This document shows, piece after piece, positions 1 to 6,633 of a DNA stretch of 16,869 nt. The notes under the pieces are model-generated. The model searched no databases. It was not told where the DNA came from and saw only the letters and a program-made list of their open reading frames with translations. This DNA comes from Bifidobacterium breve (lineage in GTDB: Bacteria > Actinomycetota > Acidimicrobiia > Acidimicrobiales > Ilumatobacteraceae): assembly GCA_945871625.1 (NCBI GenBank), contig CAMBWL010000006.1, positions 1-16,869 of the forward strand, given 5' to 3'. Both the position numbers and the translations under genes were made by a program. Within the stretch, counting starts at the first letter, position 1. Each line of letters begins with the position of its first letter.

Positions 1-1317
1 TCTCTGACTCTTGCCCAAAATTCCTTGCGGCCGAACGATCAAAACAACAATCAAGATAAACAACGCAGGCGCCACCTTCAACTCACTTGGCACAAACAAC
101 GACGACATCTCGACGAAAATTCCGATGAAGAAGCCACCGATAAGTGCACCGAACGCCGAACCCAGGCCACCTAAAGTAATGCCGGCGAACATCAAGAATA
201 AAAGATCTGAACCCATCGAGAAACTGACTTGCTCGTCAAGCCCCCTGAAAATTCCGCCTGTGGCTGCGAGAGCACCGCCGGCGAACCACACAACTTTGAT
301 TACCTTTCGTGTGTCGATACCGGTTGCTGAAGCAAGTTGCACATTGTCGCTGACGGCTCGAATCGCCTTGCCGAGTCGAGAACGCTGCAAGAAGAGCGCG
401 ACGCTCACCAAGATGATCACACCAAGTATCGCCGTGGTTAAATCTCGCGGCGTTATGCCGATCGGACCGATTTCGATATTCACCTGTTTTGAATAGCTAG
501 AGAGTTGTTTCGTTCGTCCACCAAATTGGAACAAGTAAATGTTGCGCAACATGATTGATAACCCGACGGTTACAACAAGTTGTGAGATCAAGCCAATGCC
601 CCGCTTCGTCAAGCGCGCAAAGATGCCCCAATTAAATAACAAACCAAATAGACCCCCCAAGAAGATAACCACCGGGCCAGAAATCAAGATGGGTATTTCG
701 AGAATCACATTGAAATAAAATGCCATTAACCCACCAAAAGTGACCATCTCGCCGTGTGCAAAATTTGTCAAACCAGTCGTACCGAACACGAGCGACAAGC
801 CAACCGAACACATCGCAATGATGATTCCAAGTCGAATACCATCTGCCAGTCGTTGCAAAATGCGTTCGGTTTCCGAGGCCCCAATGGCCGCACCTTCACC
901 CGTGAAGAAAGTGACTCGCTTCGTGTTTGTAGTGAAAAGATCCTTCGGAATCGAAACTTGTGCTTTTTCAGCATCAATCAAAATCAAACCGTCTGGAAGT
1001 GACGACTGGTCAATTGAAATCGAATAATCATCCCTACTTGGCACAGCAATTGTGCACGAACCCTTGTCATCGGTGACCGCAGAACCGACGATCGTGCCAT
1101 CGGCCTTGGTCACGGTCACCGACACACCCGCCACTGGCACTCGACTTGTTACACCGTTTATCAATGTCTGATTTTGAACACTCGCAATTATCGAATAATC
1201 GTCGGCTGCTGCACTAACTGCCGAACCCGCGTAACCGACGACTAAGCCAAATCCGCAAAACAAAAAAAGGCAGAATTTCATCGCAAACAACTTTTGCGAC
1301 TGCTTATTCCCCAACAT
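1..1317 (-). CDS. Branched-chain amino acid ABC transporter permease (LivH family) with secreted N-terminal domain, 3' end cut by window
   Basis: An open frame of 439 codons runs off the left edge. It starts at ATG 1317, or at an internal ATG at 1281 that would place MKF directly before a hydrophobic signal segment. Three parts are visible. First is a signal peptide ending near residue 38 (SAVSAAA). Next, residues 40-140 resemble a carboxypeptidase-regulatory/Ig-like beta domain (VPVAGVSVTVTKADG, then VTDDKG). Residues 155-430 are a multi-helix LivH-type permease with the family signature GLTNFAHGEMVTFGG (182-196) and the cytoplasmic loop GKAIRAVSDNVQLASATGID. The last visible residues (RPQGILGKSQR) resemble the usual family C-terminus, so little is missing. 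LivH normally forms the membrane channel with LivM and the ATPases LivG/LivF. LivH proteins are usually about 290-310 aa, so the N-terminal 150 residues are extra. The start lies 8 nt after the ctaA stop. Substrate is inferred from family only. Confidence 0.9.
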   Translation of the reverse strand, partial: MLGNKQSQKLFAMKFCLFLFCGFGLVVGYAGSAVSAAADDYSIIASVQNQTLINGVTSRVPVAGVSVTVTKADGTIVGSAVTDDKGSCTIAVPSRDDYSISIDQSSLPDGLILIDAEKAQVSIPKDLFTTNTKRVTFFTGEGAAIGASETERILQRLADGIRLGIIIAMCSVGLSLVFGTTGLTNFAHGEMVTFGGLMAFYFNVILEIPILISGPVVIFLGGLFGLLFNWGIFARLTKRGIGLISQLVVTVGLSIMLRNIYLFQFGGRTKQLSSYSKQVNIEIGPIGITPRDLTTAILGVIILVSVALFLQRSRLGKAIRAVSDNVQLASATGIDTRKVIKVVWFAGGALAATGGIFRGLDEQVSFSMGSDLLFLMFAGITLGGLGSAFGALIGGFFIGIFVEMSSLFVPSELKVAPALFILIVVLIVRPQGILGKSQR

Positions 1318-1325
1318 GCTGTCTA

Positions 1326-2237
1326 TTAGTCAAGCACATTATTGGGTGAGACCGAAAGTCTCGAATTCCAATAAACATCAACTGCGCATAGCCACACTGC
1401 CACCGATGTTGCGACGTGTACTGCCACCAGCCCAATGGGGACCCCGAGAAAATATTGCAGATATCCAATTGCGCCTTGAAAAACCAAAACTGCTGAAAAC
1501 CGCTTTAGTGACTTGCTAAAAAGGACGCGAGCGTTGGGCGTTTTTCTCGCCAAAAAGACTAAAGCCAGTGTCGTCGCTAAAGTCAGCCAAACAAATGCAC
1601 TATGCGTGCGGACAATTGTCGTCATAACAAAGCCAAGTCGCACAGCATTCTCGTCACCAGCGTGTGGCCCCGAGCCAGTGACGAGTGTCCCCGTTAATAC
1701 AGCAGCGCCAGTAGTAACGAGAAGAAGTCTCACAATCTTGGTGAGTAGACCATCTTTCAGGATCGGCTCGCCACGTGGCACCACATCGTCTGTCAGTCTG
1801 AAAATTTTTGCATGCTGCACCAACATGTAGGCGACGCTCATTAAGAAGATCGAGACTATGAAGTGTGCGATGTTCGAATACGGATTCAATCCCGTCCAAA
1901 CAACGATTGCGCCGATGACCACTTGCGTCAAAACCCCGACGACAAGCACGATCGACAAGGCGATCAGATCCCGTCTGCGAGGCGTGAGTTTTAGAGACAG
2001 TAAAACACACGAAATCACTGCCGCCGCTACCACCCCGGTAAACAATCGATTCAATTGCTCTATCGCTGCGTGAGCCGACGAGACGTCGATAAATTTACTT
2101 TCGCTGCATCGTGGCCAATCGGCGCACCCCAAGCCAGACCCCGTCAAACGAACCAACGACCCCGTGACGATGATTGTGTAGAGGGCAATGAACGCAACTT
2201 GGGTTGATATCAAATAACCCTTGTGTGTAACTCTCAT
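1326..2237 (-). CDS. ctaA: Heme A synthase (COX15/CtaA family)
   Basis: This is a 303-aa integral membrane protein with about eight hydrophobic helices. It should oxidise the C8 methyl of heme O to a formyl group, making heme A for aa3-type cytochrome c oxidase. Seen in the sequence: the N-terminal family signature GSLVRLTGSGLGCADWPRC with the cysteine pair C38/C44; the conserved acidic residue E60 in IEQLNR; and histidines H125 (NIAHF), H212 (RTHSAF) and H274 (AVHVATS), which match three of the four heme ligands of the family. The fourth position (63) is asparagine, giving ExxN instead of ExxH. I recall this form as common in actinobacterial CtaA. Length is normal. ATG 2237 has GGTGG a few bases upstream as a possible ribosome binding site. 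It is divergent from the TetR gene and followed by the LivH-like gene after 8 nt. Confidence 0.93.
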   Translation of the reverse strand: MRVTHKGYLISTQVAFIALYTIIVTGSLVRLTGSGLGCADWPRCSESKFIDVSSAHAAIEQLNRLFTGVVAAAVISCVLLSLKLTPRRRDLIALSIVLVVGVLTQVVIGAIVVWTGLNPYSNIAHFIVSIFLMSVAYMLVQHAKIFRLTDDVVPRGEPILKDGLLTKIVRLLLVTTGAAVLTGTLVTGSGPHAGDENAVRLGFVMTTIVRTHSAFVWLTLATTLALVFLARKTPNARVLFSKSLKRFSAVLVFQGAIGYLQYFLGVPIGLVAVHVATSVAVWLCAVDVYWNSRLSVSPNNVLD

Positions 2238-2294
2238 AATCCACCATTCAAAGATGCCGGGCTGAACGATGTGGCTAGACGACCCAAGTGTGAG

Positions 2295-2300
2295 TATCGT
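2295..2300 (+). promoter_or_regulatory. Possible -10 box (TATCGT) for the TetR-SnoaL gene
   Basis: TATCGT fits the actinobacterial TANNNT -10 pattern and lies 9 nt before the GTG start at 2310. This would give a transcript with almost no leader. There is no clear Shine-Dalgarno sequence before this start. It is a single weak match in a 72-nt divergent gap, supported mainly by similar arrangements elsewhere in the window. Confidence 0.3.
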
Positions 2301-2309
2301 GCGCAGGTA

Positions 2310-3371
2310 GTGAAAAAAGAAACTGTTGAGAAGCGTCGCATCGAGATTCTTGAGGCTACCTGCGATGTCGTAATTGAGCGCGGTTTCGCGGGTACACGAG
2401 TGGCTGACGTGGCAAAAAAACTGAGTGTGTCTAACAGTTTAATTCATTATCACTTTGCTTCAAAAGAGGAACTTTTAGCAGCGGCGTTCGAGCATTACGC
2501 ACATAAAGACCTACTGGATATGCAGCGAGACATCGATTCGGCGCCGACTAACGTTGCCAAACTCTGGCGGTTGATCGAAAGCTACGTGCCCGAAGGTAGT
2601 GACGATGTCGAATGGATGATCTGGATCGACGCCTGGGGCGAGGCTTTGCGCAATCCGAAGATGAGGCCCATAAGCCAAGAATTAGACGCCCAGTCAATCG
2701 CCGTGTTCGAGAAAACCCTACGGGCAGGCAACGAATCAGGCGAATTTCATTGCGTTCACCCCCGCGAGTCGGCAACCCGTATATCTGGACTGATAGATGG
2801 TCTCGCCGTGCAATATGCGGCTCACGAAGGCGTGCTTAAACGCAAGGAATTCATTCGGTTGATGCGACAACTGGCGGCTGCAGAGACGGGTCTTTCGCCA
2901 GACGACATACGCGACACTCGTAAGAACACGAAATCAAACAGCAGCAACGGTCGAAAACTTGAGGATGACGGACCATCCCCAGCGTCACTAGCGACCGAAT
3001 TTGACCTACGCCAGCTTTTCAACAAATATGCCGACTCTCTAAGCCGAAATGACTTGGTAAAAACAATCGAGTACTTCAGTGACGATGCAATAATCAGTCT
3101 GAATAGTCAAATCATCGCCAACACGGTTTCGCAAATCTCAGAACTGTTTTCAAAACAATTCGAATCCAACGCGATCACAATTGAGGTTCCCCTAGTCATG
3201 GCGTTTTACGCCGACGAGGGTAACGGAACTGCCCATGGAAATTTTACGATTGAATGTCGCGCAACTTCACTAGCGGGAAAGCAGTCAACCGAGATTCTCC
3301 GCGGTGTCGACACTTATCGTCGCACCTCAACTGGTTGGCGTTGTGCAAACCGTCAACGAACCAAACCGTAG
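2310..3371 (+). CDS. TetR-family transcriptional regulator fused to a SnoaL-like domain
   Basis: The protein is 353 aa from GTG 2310. The frame stays open up to GTG 2223, but that would overlap the divergent ctaA start. Residues 9-55 form a TetR helix-turn-helix: a first helix RRIEILEATCDVVIERG, then VADVAKKLSVSNSLIHYHF and the typical KEELL. Residues about 75-190 look like a BetI/TetR_C_6-type ligand and dimer domain (WMIWIDAWGEALRNP; RISGLIDGLAVQYAAH). After a polar linker (190-228), residues 229-353 look like a SnoaL/NTF2-like alpha+beta domain (FNKYADSLSRND, EYFSDDAI, and the closing DTYRRTSTGWRCANRQ). TetR proteins are normally about 200 aa, so the second domain is an added module. By family, it should bind DNA as a dimer and release it on ligand binding; either pocket could hold the ligand. 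The methyltransferase gene follows after 4 nt, so the two are probably co-transcribed. Ligand and targets are unknown. Confidence 0.85.
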   Translation: MKKETVEKRRIEILEATCDVVIERGFAGTRVADVAKKLSVSNSLIHYHFASKEELLAAAFEHYAHKDLLDMQRDIDSAPTNVAKLWRLIESYVPEGSDDVEWMIWIDAWGEALRNPKMRPISQELDAQSIAVFEKTLRAGNESGEFHCVHPRESATRISGLIDGLAVQYAAHEGVLKRKEFIRLMRQLAAAETGLSPDDIRDTRKNTKSNSSNGRKLEDDGPSPASLATEFDLRQLFNKYADSLSRNDLVKTIEYFSDDAIISLNSQIIANTVSQISELFSKQFESNAITIEVPLVMAFYADEGNGTAHGNFTIECRATSLAGKQSTEILRGVDTYRRTSTGWRCANRQRTKP

Positions 3372-3375
3372 TTCC

Positions 3376-4566
3376 ATGACGATGAAAGAAAATTCTGAAT
3401 CGCAAATAAATAGCGTTGTCGAGATTATTGATGATCCGAATCGTTTGGTTCGAGCGATTTTTTCGGGTCGCAGACGAAACATGCAACCTGAATTCGAAAA
3501 GATTGAATTACGACCCATAAAATTGCGTGACGAAGTTCTGCTACAAACGACGAGCCTTGTCGGAGCCAAATCTAAGACTGCCAATTTGGAGTTCGGAAAG
3601 TTCGCCACTCGTGAGACTTTGTCATCCGGATTCGCCAACTGTTTGATTGAGGCAACAGACCTGACTATCACGATCAGATTTACAAAGAAAGGTGAACCCC
3701 AGATCCATACCTCAGTCCGAGAATTGGTTCAAAACACCGCGCATGATCGACAAAAATCGAGACTTATAGATCCCAACAGTGAATTCTTGAAGAAGGTCGG
3801 CGTTTCTGACAACACAGGTCGTATTAAGCCCTCGATGAATGACAAATACTTGCAGATTGAAGAGTTCCTGCGAATCCTTATGCCGACTCTTAAAAGCGAA
3901 ATTTCTGCCGGCCGAATTCACCAACCGTCGCCCGAGACTCCTCTGCGTATTGTCGATCACGGATGCGGCAATGCATATTTGACTTTTGCGGTGCACAACT
4001 ATTTGATGGAGCAAAATTTCCCCAATCAGATCATCGGCATAGATCAGCGTGAAGATAGTCGTCGTCGCAATACTGCTATCGCCATTGACCTTGACATTGC
4101 CAATTCGATCGAATTTCGCGCCGAAAAAATTGCCGACTCAGAACTCGACAACGCTGATTTAGCAATTGCGCTACACGCCTGCGACACGGCAACAGACGAT
4201 GCCCTAGCTTGGTCGATTCGAAATCACGCCAAAATGCTGCTCGTGTCCCCCTGTTGCCATCACGATCTGCAGACTCAATTAGAAGATATTCCTGCACCCT
4301 GGACAATCGTCACGAAACACGGAATCCTTAAAGAGCGTCTTGGCGACATTTTGACCGACGCCTTAAGGGCTCAAATCCTGCGACTGCACGGATACAGGTG
4401 CGAAATCATCGAATTCATCGGCGATGAACACACCCCCCGCAACCTTCTGATTCGAGCAACGTTGACCCAGGCGACGCCAGACCTTGAAGACCTGTCCCGC
4501 TTCAGAGAAATTGTAAAGTCCTGGTCAATACGCCCGAAATTGGCTGAAATTCTCGAATTTTCGTAG
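3376..4566 (+). CDS. SAM-dependent methyltransferase, class I (Methyltransf_32-like)
   Basis: The protein is 396 aa from ATG 3376, 4 nt after the TetR-SnoaL stop. The frame is open from 3304, which would overlap the upstream gene; a second ATG lies at 3382. The N-terminal 170 residues carry no motif I can name. The C-terminal half is a Rossmann-type methyltransferase: motif I VDHGCGNAYLTFA (residues 194-205), an acidic strand end GIDQRED (221-227), then ALHACDTATDDAL (265-277) and SPCCHH (291-296). The HACD and PCCH pair is typical of the GSTCD/Methyltransf_32 group, in which cysteine-rich loops lie near the SAM site. Substrate unknown: RNA, protein and small molecule are all possible. Coupling to a regulator with a ligand-binding SnoaL module leaves a small-molecule substrate open, but this is inference. 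There is no obvious Shine-Dalgarno sequence, consistent with translation coupled to the upstream gene. Confidence 0.82.
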   Translation: MTMKENSESQINSVVEIIDDPNRLVRAIFSGRRRNMQPEFEKIELRPIKLRDEVLLQTTSLVGAKSKTANLEFGKFATRETLSSGFANCLIEATDLTITIRFTKKGEPQIHTSVRELVQNTAHDRQKSRLIDPNSEFLKKVGVSDNTGRIKPSMNDKYLQIEEFLRILMPTLKSEISAGRIHQPSPETPLRIVDHGCGNAYLTFAVHNYLMEQNFPNQIIGIDQREDSRRRNTAIAIDLDIANSIEFRAEKIADSELDNADLAIALHACDTATDDALAWSIRNHAKMLLVSPCCHHDLQTQLEDIPAPWTIVTKHGILKERLGDILTDALRAQILRLHGYRCEIIEFIGDEHTPRNLLIRATLTQATPDLEDLSRFREIVKSWSIRPKLAEILEFS

Positions 4567-4633
4567 GAACAGCTCACTTTTAGTAGTGGTCTTTAGCACC
4601 AAATAGCCATTTCGCGTCCGATCATCTAAATAT

Positions 4634-4648
4634 ACCACTCAGAGTGGT
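4634..4648. promoter_or_regulatory. Perfect 15-nt palindrome, candidate operator
   Basis: ACCACTC, a single A, then GAGTGGT: two 7-nt arms in perfect inverted symmetry. It lies 83 nt upstream of the M23 start codon, just after an AT-rich TAAATATA and just before TTGACA. Size and position suit an operator for a dimeric regulator. A hairpin is unlikely because the 1-nt centre is too small for a loop without opening the inner pairs. The regulator is not identified. Confidence 0.45.
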
Positions 4649-4696
4649 CATTTGACAATTTTAAGTGAGAAAATCCTCAAGTTCTGACCCCTGGTG

Positions 4697-4726
4697 CCGA
4701 TCCCTTAATCGGATCTCACAAGGGAG
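4697..4726 (+). promoter_or_regulatory. Two mutually exclusive hairpins overlapping the M23 gene ribosome binding site
   Basis: Hairpin A pairs CCGAT (4697-4701) with ATCGG (4708-4712). Hairpin B pairs TCCCTT (4701-4706) with AAGGGA (4720-4725). B hides the Shine-Dalgarno sequence AAGGGAG (4720-4726), which ends 5 nt before ATG 4732. A and B share bases 4701-4706 and cannot form together, so A would leave the site open. This could be a small translational switch, but short complementary segments also arise by chance. It does not match a riboswitch class I recognise. Confidence 0.35.
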
Positions 4727-4731
4727 CAGAA

Positions 4732-5862
4732 ATGTCAACAAAAGCCAAATTCATTATTTCTACAGTCGCAGGCGCAATTCTCAGCCTCGGGTTGGTTGTG
4801 CCAGCGGCCAATGCAACAGCAACAGTCTTGCCAGTACCTGGTGATTCGGGTGCAACGGTCGTTCGAATGCAAGAAGCACTCGTCGCCCGCGGATTCACCC
4901 TCAAAGGTGGTGCCGATGGTGTGTTCTCGACAAATACTCAAGCAACTTTGAAGAGTTTTCAAAAAGTTGTCGGTTTCAAGGCGACGGGTCGTTTGGACGA
5001 ACGCACTGCTAAATTTCTTGGACTAATCGCCCCAGACCAGCCGGTAGCCAAGAAGATAAAAGCGGCGGCGGTACCAGCTGTCACAGTTGCCCCAGAAAAA
5101 ACTACGAAAGCTGTTCAAGTTCCAGTTGTCGTCGCACCAACGCCAAGTGTCGCTGCAGTTGCCGTTGCACCTATCGAGGGAATGTTGACTTTAGATACAT
5201 TGCCATCGCGTGGTCAACGAAGCGATGCAGTTCGTCTCGTGCAACAGAAATTGATTGCTAACTCGATCGAAGTCAAAGGTGGCGCCGACGGAATATTCGG
5301 TGTTGCAACGACAGTCTCATTGACGAACTTTCAAACATCGCGTGGTCTGAACGCAACCGGCGCGGTTGATTTGCCAACGGCGATCGCACTTGGCGTTCTT
5401 CCTGATTTGGCGACGCTAGGCATCACACAAATCAGCGCATTTCCGTCGCAGGGTCGCTGTACATTCGTAGATAGCTGGCATGAGTCTCGTTCAGGTGGTC
5501 GTCTGCATATCGGTGTCGACATCATCGGACCAAAGGGTCTTGCCCTCTACGCGGTCGTTGATGGCACGATCACCAAGATGTACGGTCCAGAGTCAAAGTT
5601 GAGCGGCAATGCGCTGCGCTTGACGGCTGCCGATGGAACTTACTTTTTCTATGCACACCTTGACTCTTTCGCGTCTGGCATTACGGTCGGTACGCCAGTG
5701 CGTGCAGGTCAGATAATCGGATACATGGGTTCAACTGGTAATGCTGGAGGCTCACATCTTCACTTCGAAGTTCACCCAGGCGGTGGCGAGGCAGTTAACC
5801 CCTACCCAATAATCAAAGCTGTCGATGCATGTCATGTTACGGAAGTGCTCCCACAACCGTAA
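4732..5862 (+). CDS. Secreted M23-family peptidoglycan endopeptidase with two peptidoglycan-binding domains
   Basis: The protein is 376 aa from ATG 4732, with AAGGGAG 5 nt upstream. Residues 1-29 are a Sec signal peptide (KAK, hydrophobic core, AANATA). Residues 38-98 and 162-222 are tandem PG_binding_1 domains; both contain KGGADG(V/I)F and a following F-Q helix. An Ala/Val/Pro-rich linker (102-149) separates them and probably spans wall polymer. Residues about 240-360 are a LytM/M23 zinc peptidase domain. The ligands H259 and D263 (HIGVD) and H344 (HLHFE), with H342 and H309 (YAHL) beside them, are all present, so the enzyme should be active. M23 enzymes cut peptide cross-links of peptidoglycan. 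C243 and C367 could form a disulfide. It acts outside the membrane, probably in wall remodelling or cell separation. It is a single-gene unit with its own leader and terminator. Confidence 0.93.
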   Translation: MSTKAKFIISTVAGAILSLGLVVPAANATATVLPVPGDSGATVVRMQEALVARGFTLKGGADGVFSTNTQATLKSFQKVVGFKATGRLDERTAKFLGLIAPDQPVAKKIKAAAVPAVTVAPEKTTKAVQVPVVVAPTPSVAAVAVAPIEGMLTLDTLPSRGQRSDAVRLVQQKLIANSIEVKGGADGIFGVATTVSLTNFQTSRGLNATGAVDLPTAIALGVLPDLATLGITQISAFPSQGRCTFVDSWHESRSGGRLHIGVDIIGPKGLALYAVVDGTITKMYGPESKLSGNALRLTAADGTYFFYAHLDSFASGITVGTPVRAGQIIGYMGSTGNAGGSHLHFEVHPGGGEAVNPYPIIKAVDACHVTEVLPQP

Positions 5863-5876
5863 ACATCTGCTCGATT

Positions 5877-5917
5877 AATAGTGGTGGAGAGGTGAGATCC
5901 TCCACCACTATTTATTT
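5877..5917 (+). terminator. Rho-independent terminator after the M23 gene, possibly bidirectional
   Basis: A perfect 13-bp stem pairs AATAGTGGTGGAG (5877-5889) with CTCCACCACTATT (5900-5912) around a 10-nt loop. A T-rich tail (TTTATTT, 5911-5917) overlaps the end of the stem. It begins 15 nt after the M23 stop and lies 11 nt before the stop end of the convergent phosphatase gene, so it may serve both, although the tail for the minus direction is poor. Confidence 0.88.
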
Positions 5918-5927
5918 CGATCGCGAT

Positions 5928-6605
5928 TTAGAAAGTTCTGTCTTCTTTCGGGATGTGCTCGAGATCAGACAATGGTGAAAGGGCGAATGTGTAACCATCA
6001 CCAATTTTGAATGCCTCAAGCACCGTGATTGAAGCGTGACCCAAGACGAATCTTTCCCACTCCCACGGAGTTGGTGTTAGACCGAGCAGGTGGCAAATCA
6101 CTGTGCTGTTGGTTCCTGCGTGGGCAATGCATGCGATTCGTTCACCTGCGTTTTCGATGTGCCAAATCGGCAGTTCGTGTTCGATTCGAAACACGCCGTG
6201 CTCACTGAGAAATTTCTCTGCACCACTGTGAATTCTTGCCACGAAATCTTTCATCGATTCACCGCCTTCAAGTCCGTTCCACTGTTCACGTGCCGATCTT
6301 GAACGTTCCTCTTTGTAGGCTTTTCTGGCTCGCTCGGCCGGTGAACCCTGCCAAACCGGACTACGGATTTCTTCAAGCCATGGTGCAATAATCTCGTCTC
6401 GATTGAGTGCCGAGAGTACCGGCTCGGCGGTCTGTCTAGTTCTGAGCAAGGGCGACACATAAATATGATCGAACCGCTCTCGTGATAAACGCCTTCCAAG
6501 CAGACTCGCCTGTCGTCGACCCAACTCGGTGAGTGGTGGATTGTCGACGCACAGGTCGTCTTTGACCCACTGTGGCTGGGCATGTCTACATAAAAATAAT
6601 TCCAT
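5928..6605 (-). CDS. Histidine phosphatase family protein (phosphoglycerate mutase-like)
   Basis: The protein is 225 aa from ATG 6605. The frame is open to 6665, but the extra 20 residues precede the first strand and overlap the upstream gene. The start MELFLCRHAQPQW places the family RHG/RHA motif at once, with H8 as the expected phosphohistidine. Further family features are LTELGRRQA, SPLLRTRQTAE (R55) and the second catalytic histidine H162 in IAHAGTNS. This branch removes phosphate from small molecules or proteins, or acts as a mutase; the substrate cannot be read. It lies 28 nt after the lipoprotein gene as the last gene of the minus-strand operon. TAGAGT lies 8 nt before the ATG, so an extra internal leaderless promoter is possible. 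The conserved core is intact. Confidence 0.88.
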   Translation of the reverse strand: MELFLCRHAQPQWVKDDLCVDNPPLTELGRRQASLLGRRLSRERFDHIYVSPLLRTRQTAEPVLSALNRDEIIAPWLEEIRSPVWQGSPAERARKAYKEERSRSAREQWNGLEGGESMKDFVARIHSGAEKFLSEHGVFRIEHELPIWHIENAGERIACIAHAGTNSTVICHLLGLTPTPWEWERFVLGHASITVLEAFKIGDGYTFALSPLSDLEHIPKEDRTF

Positions 6606-6633
6606 TTCGCCCAACTCTAGCAATAACAGATAG

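Larger units (their letters stand above)
4567..4731 (+). promoter_or_regulatory. Intergenic promoter and leader region of the M23 endopeptidase gene
   Basis: This 165-nt gap holds a perfect 15-nt palindrome (4634-4648), a TTGACA hexamer (4652-4657) with no convincing -10 at normal spacing, an AT-rich TAAATATA stretch (4627-4634) that could itself be a -10, and a structured segment (4697-4725) leading into the ribosome binding site. I see no rho-independent terminator for the upstream methyltransferase gene. If TAAATA is the -10, the palindrome would lie over the transcription start and the leader would be about 90 nt. Confidence 0.45.

Noticed and set aside
11..1027. Open frames on the plus strand (11-496, 740-1027) opposite the LivH gene
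   Set aside because: They have no recognisable domain and low-complexity Pro/Lys/Ser composition. The minus strand has an uninterrupted 439-codon frame with LivH signatures.
1513..2073. Open frames on the plus strand opposite ctaA
   Set aside because: They are shadows of the membrane-protein codons on the other strand, without domains or plausible starts.
3304..3375. Longer methyltransferase start at 3304
   Set aside because: It would overlap the TetR-SnoaL gene by 68 nt. The added residues have no family match, and ATG 3376 follows the stop by 4 nt.
4580..4607. Possible terminator after the methyltransferase gene
   Set aside because: Only 4-bp stems (CACT/AGTG, TGGT/ACCA) without a T tract can be drawn.
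4652..4680. Classical promoter based on TTGACA at 4652-4657
   Set aside because: No -10-like hexamer lies 16-19 nt downstream (the region reads ATCCTCAAGTTC), so the -35 match alone is not enough.
4567..4731. c-di-AMP (ydaO-type) riboswitch before the M23 gene
   Set aside because: The class occurs before actinobacterial wall-hydrolase genes, but this leader is short and I do not see its conserved core segments. Only two small competing hairpins are visible.
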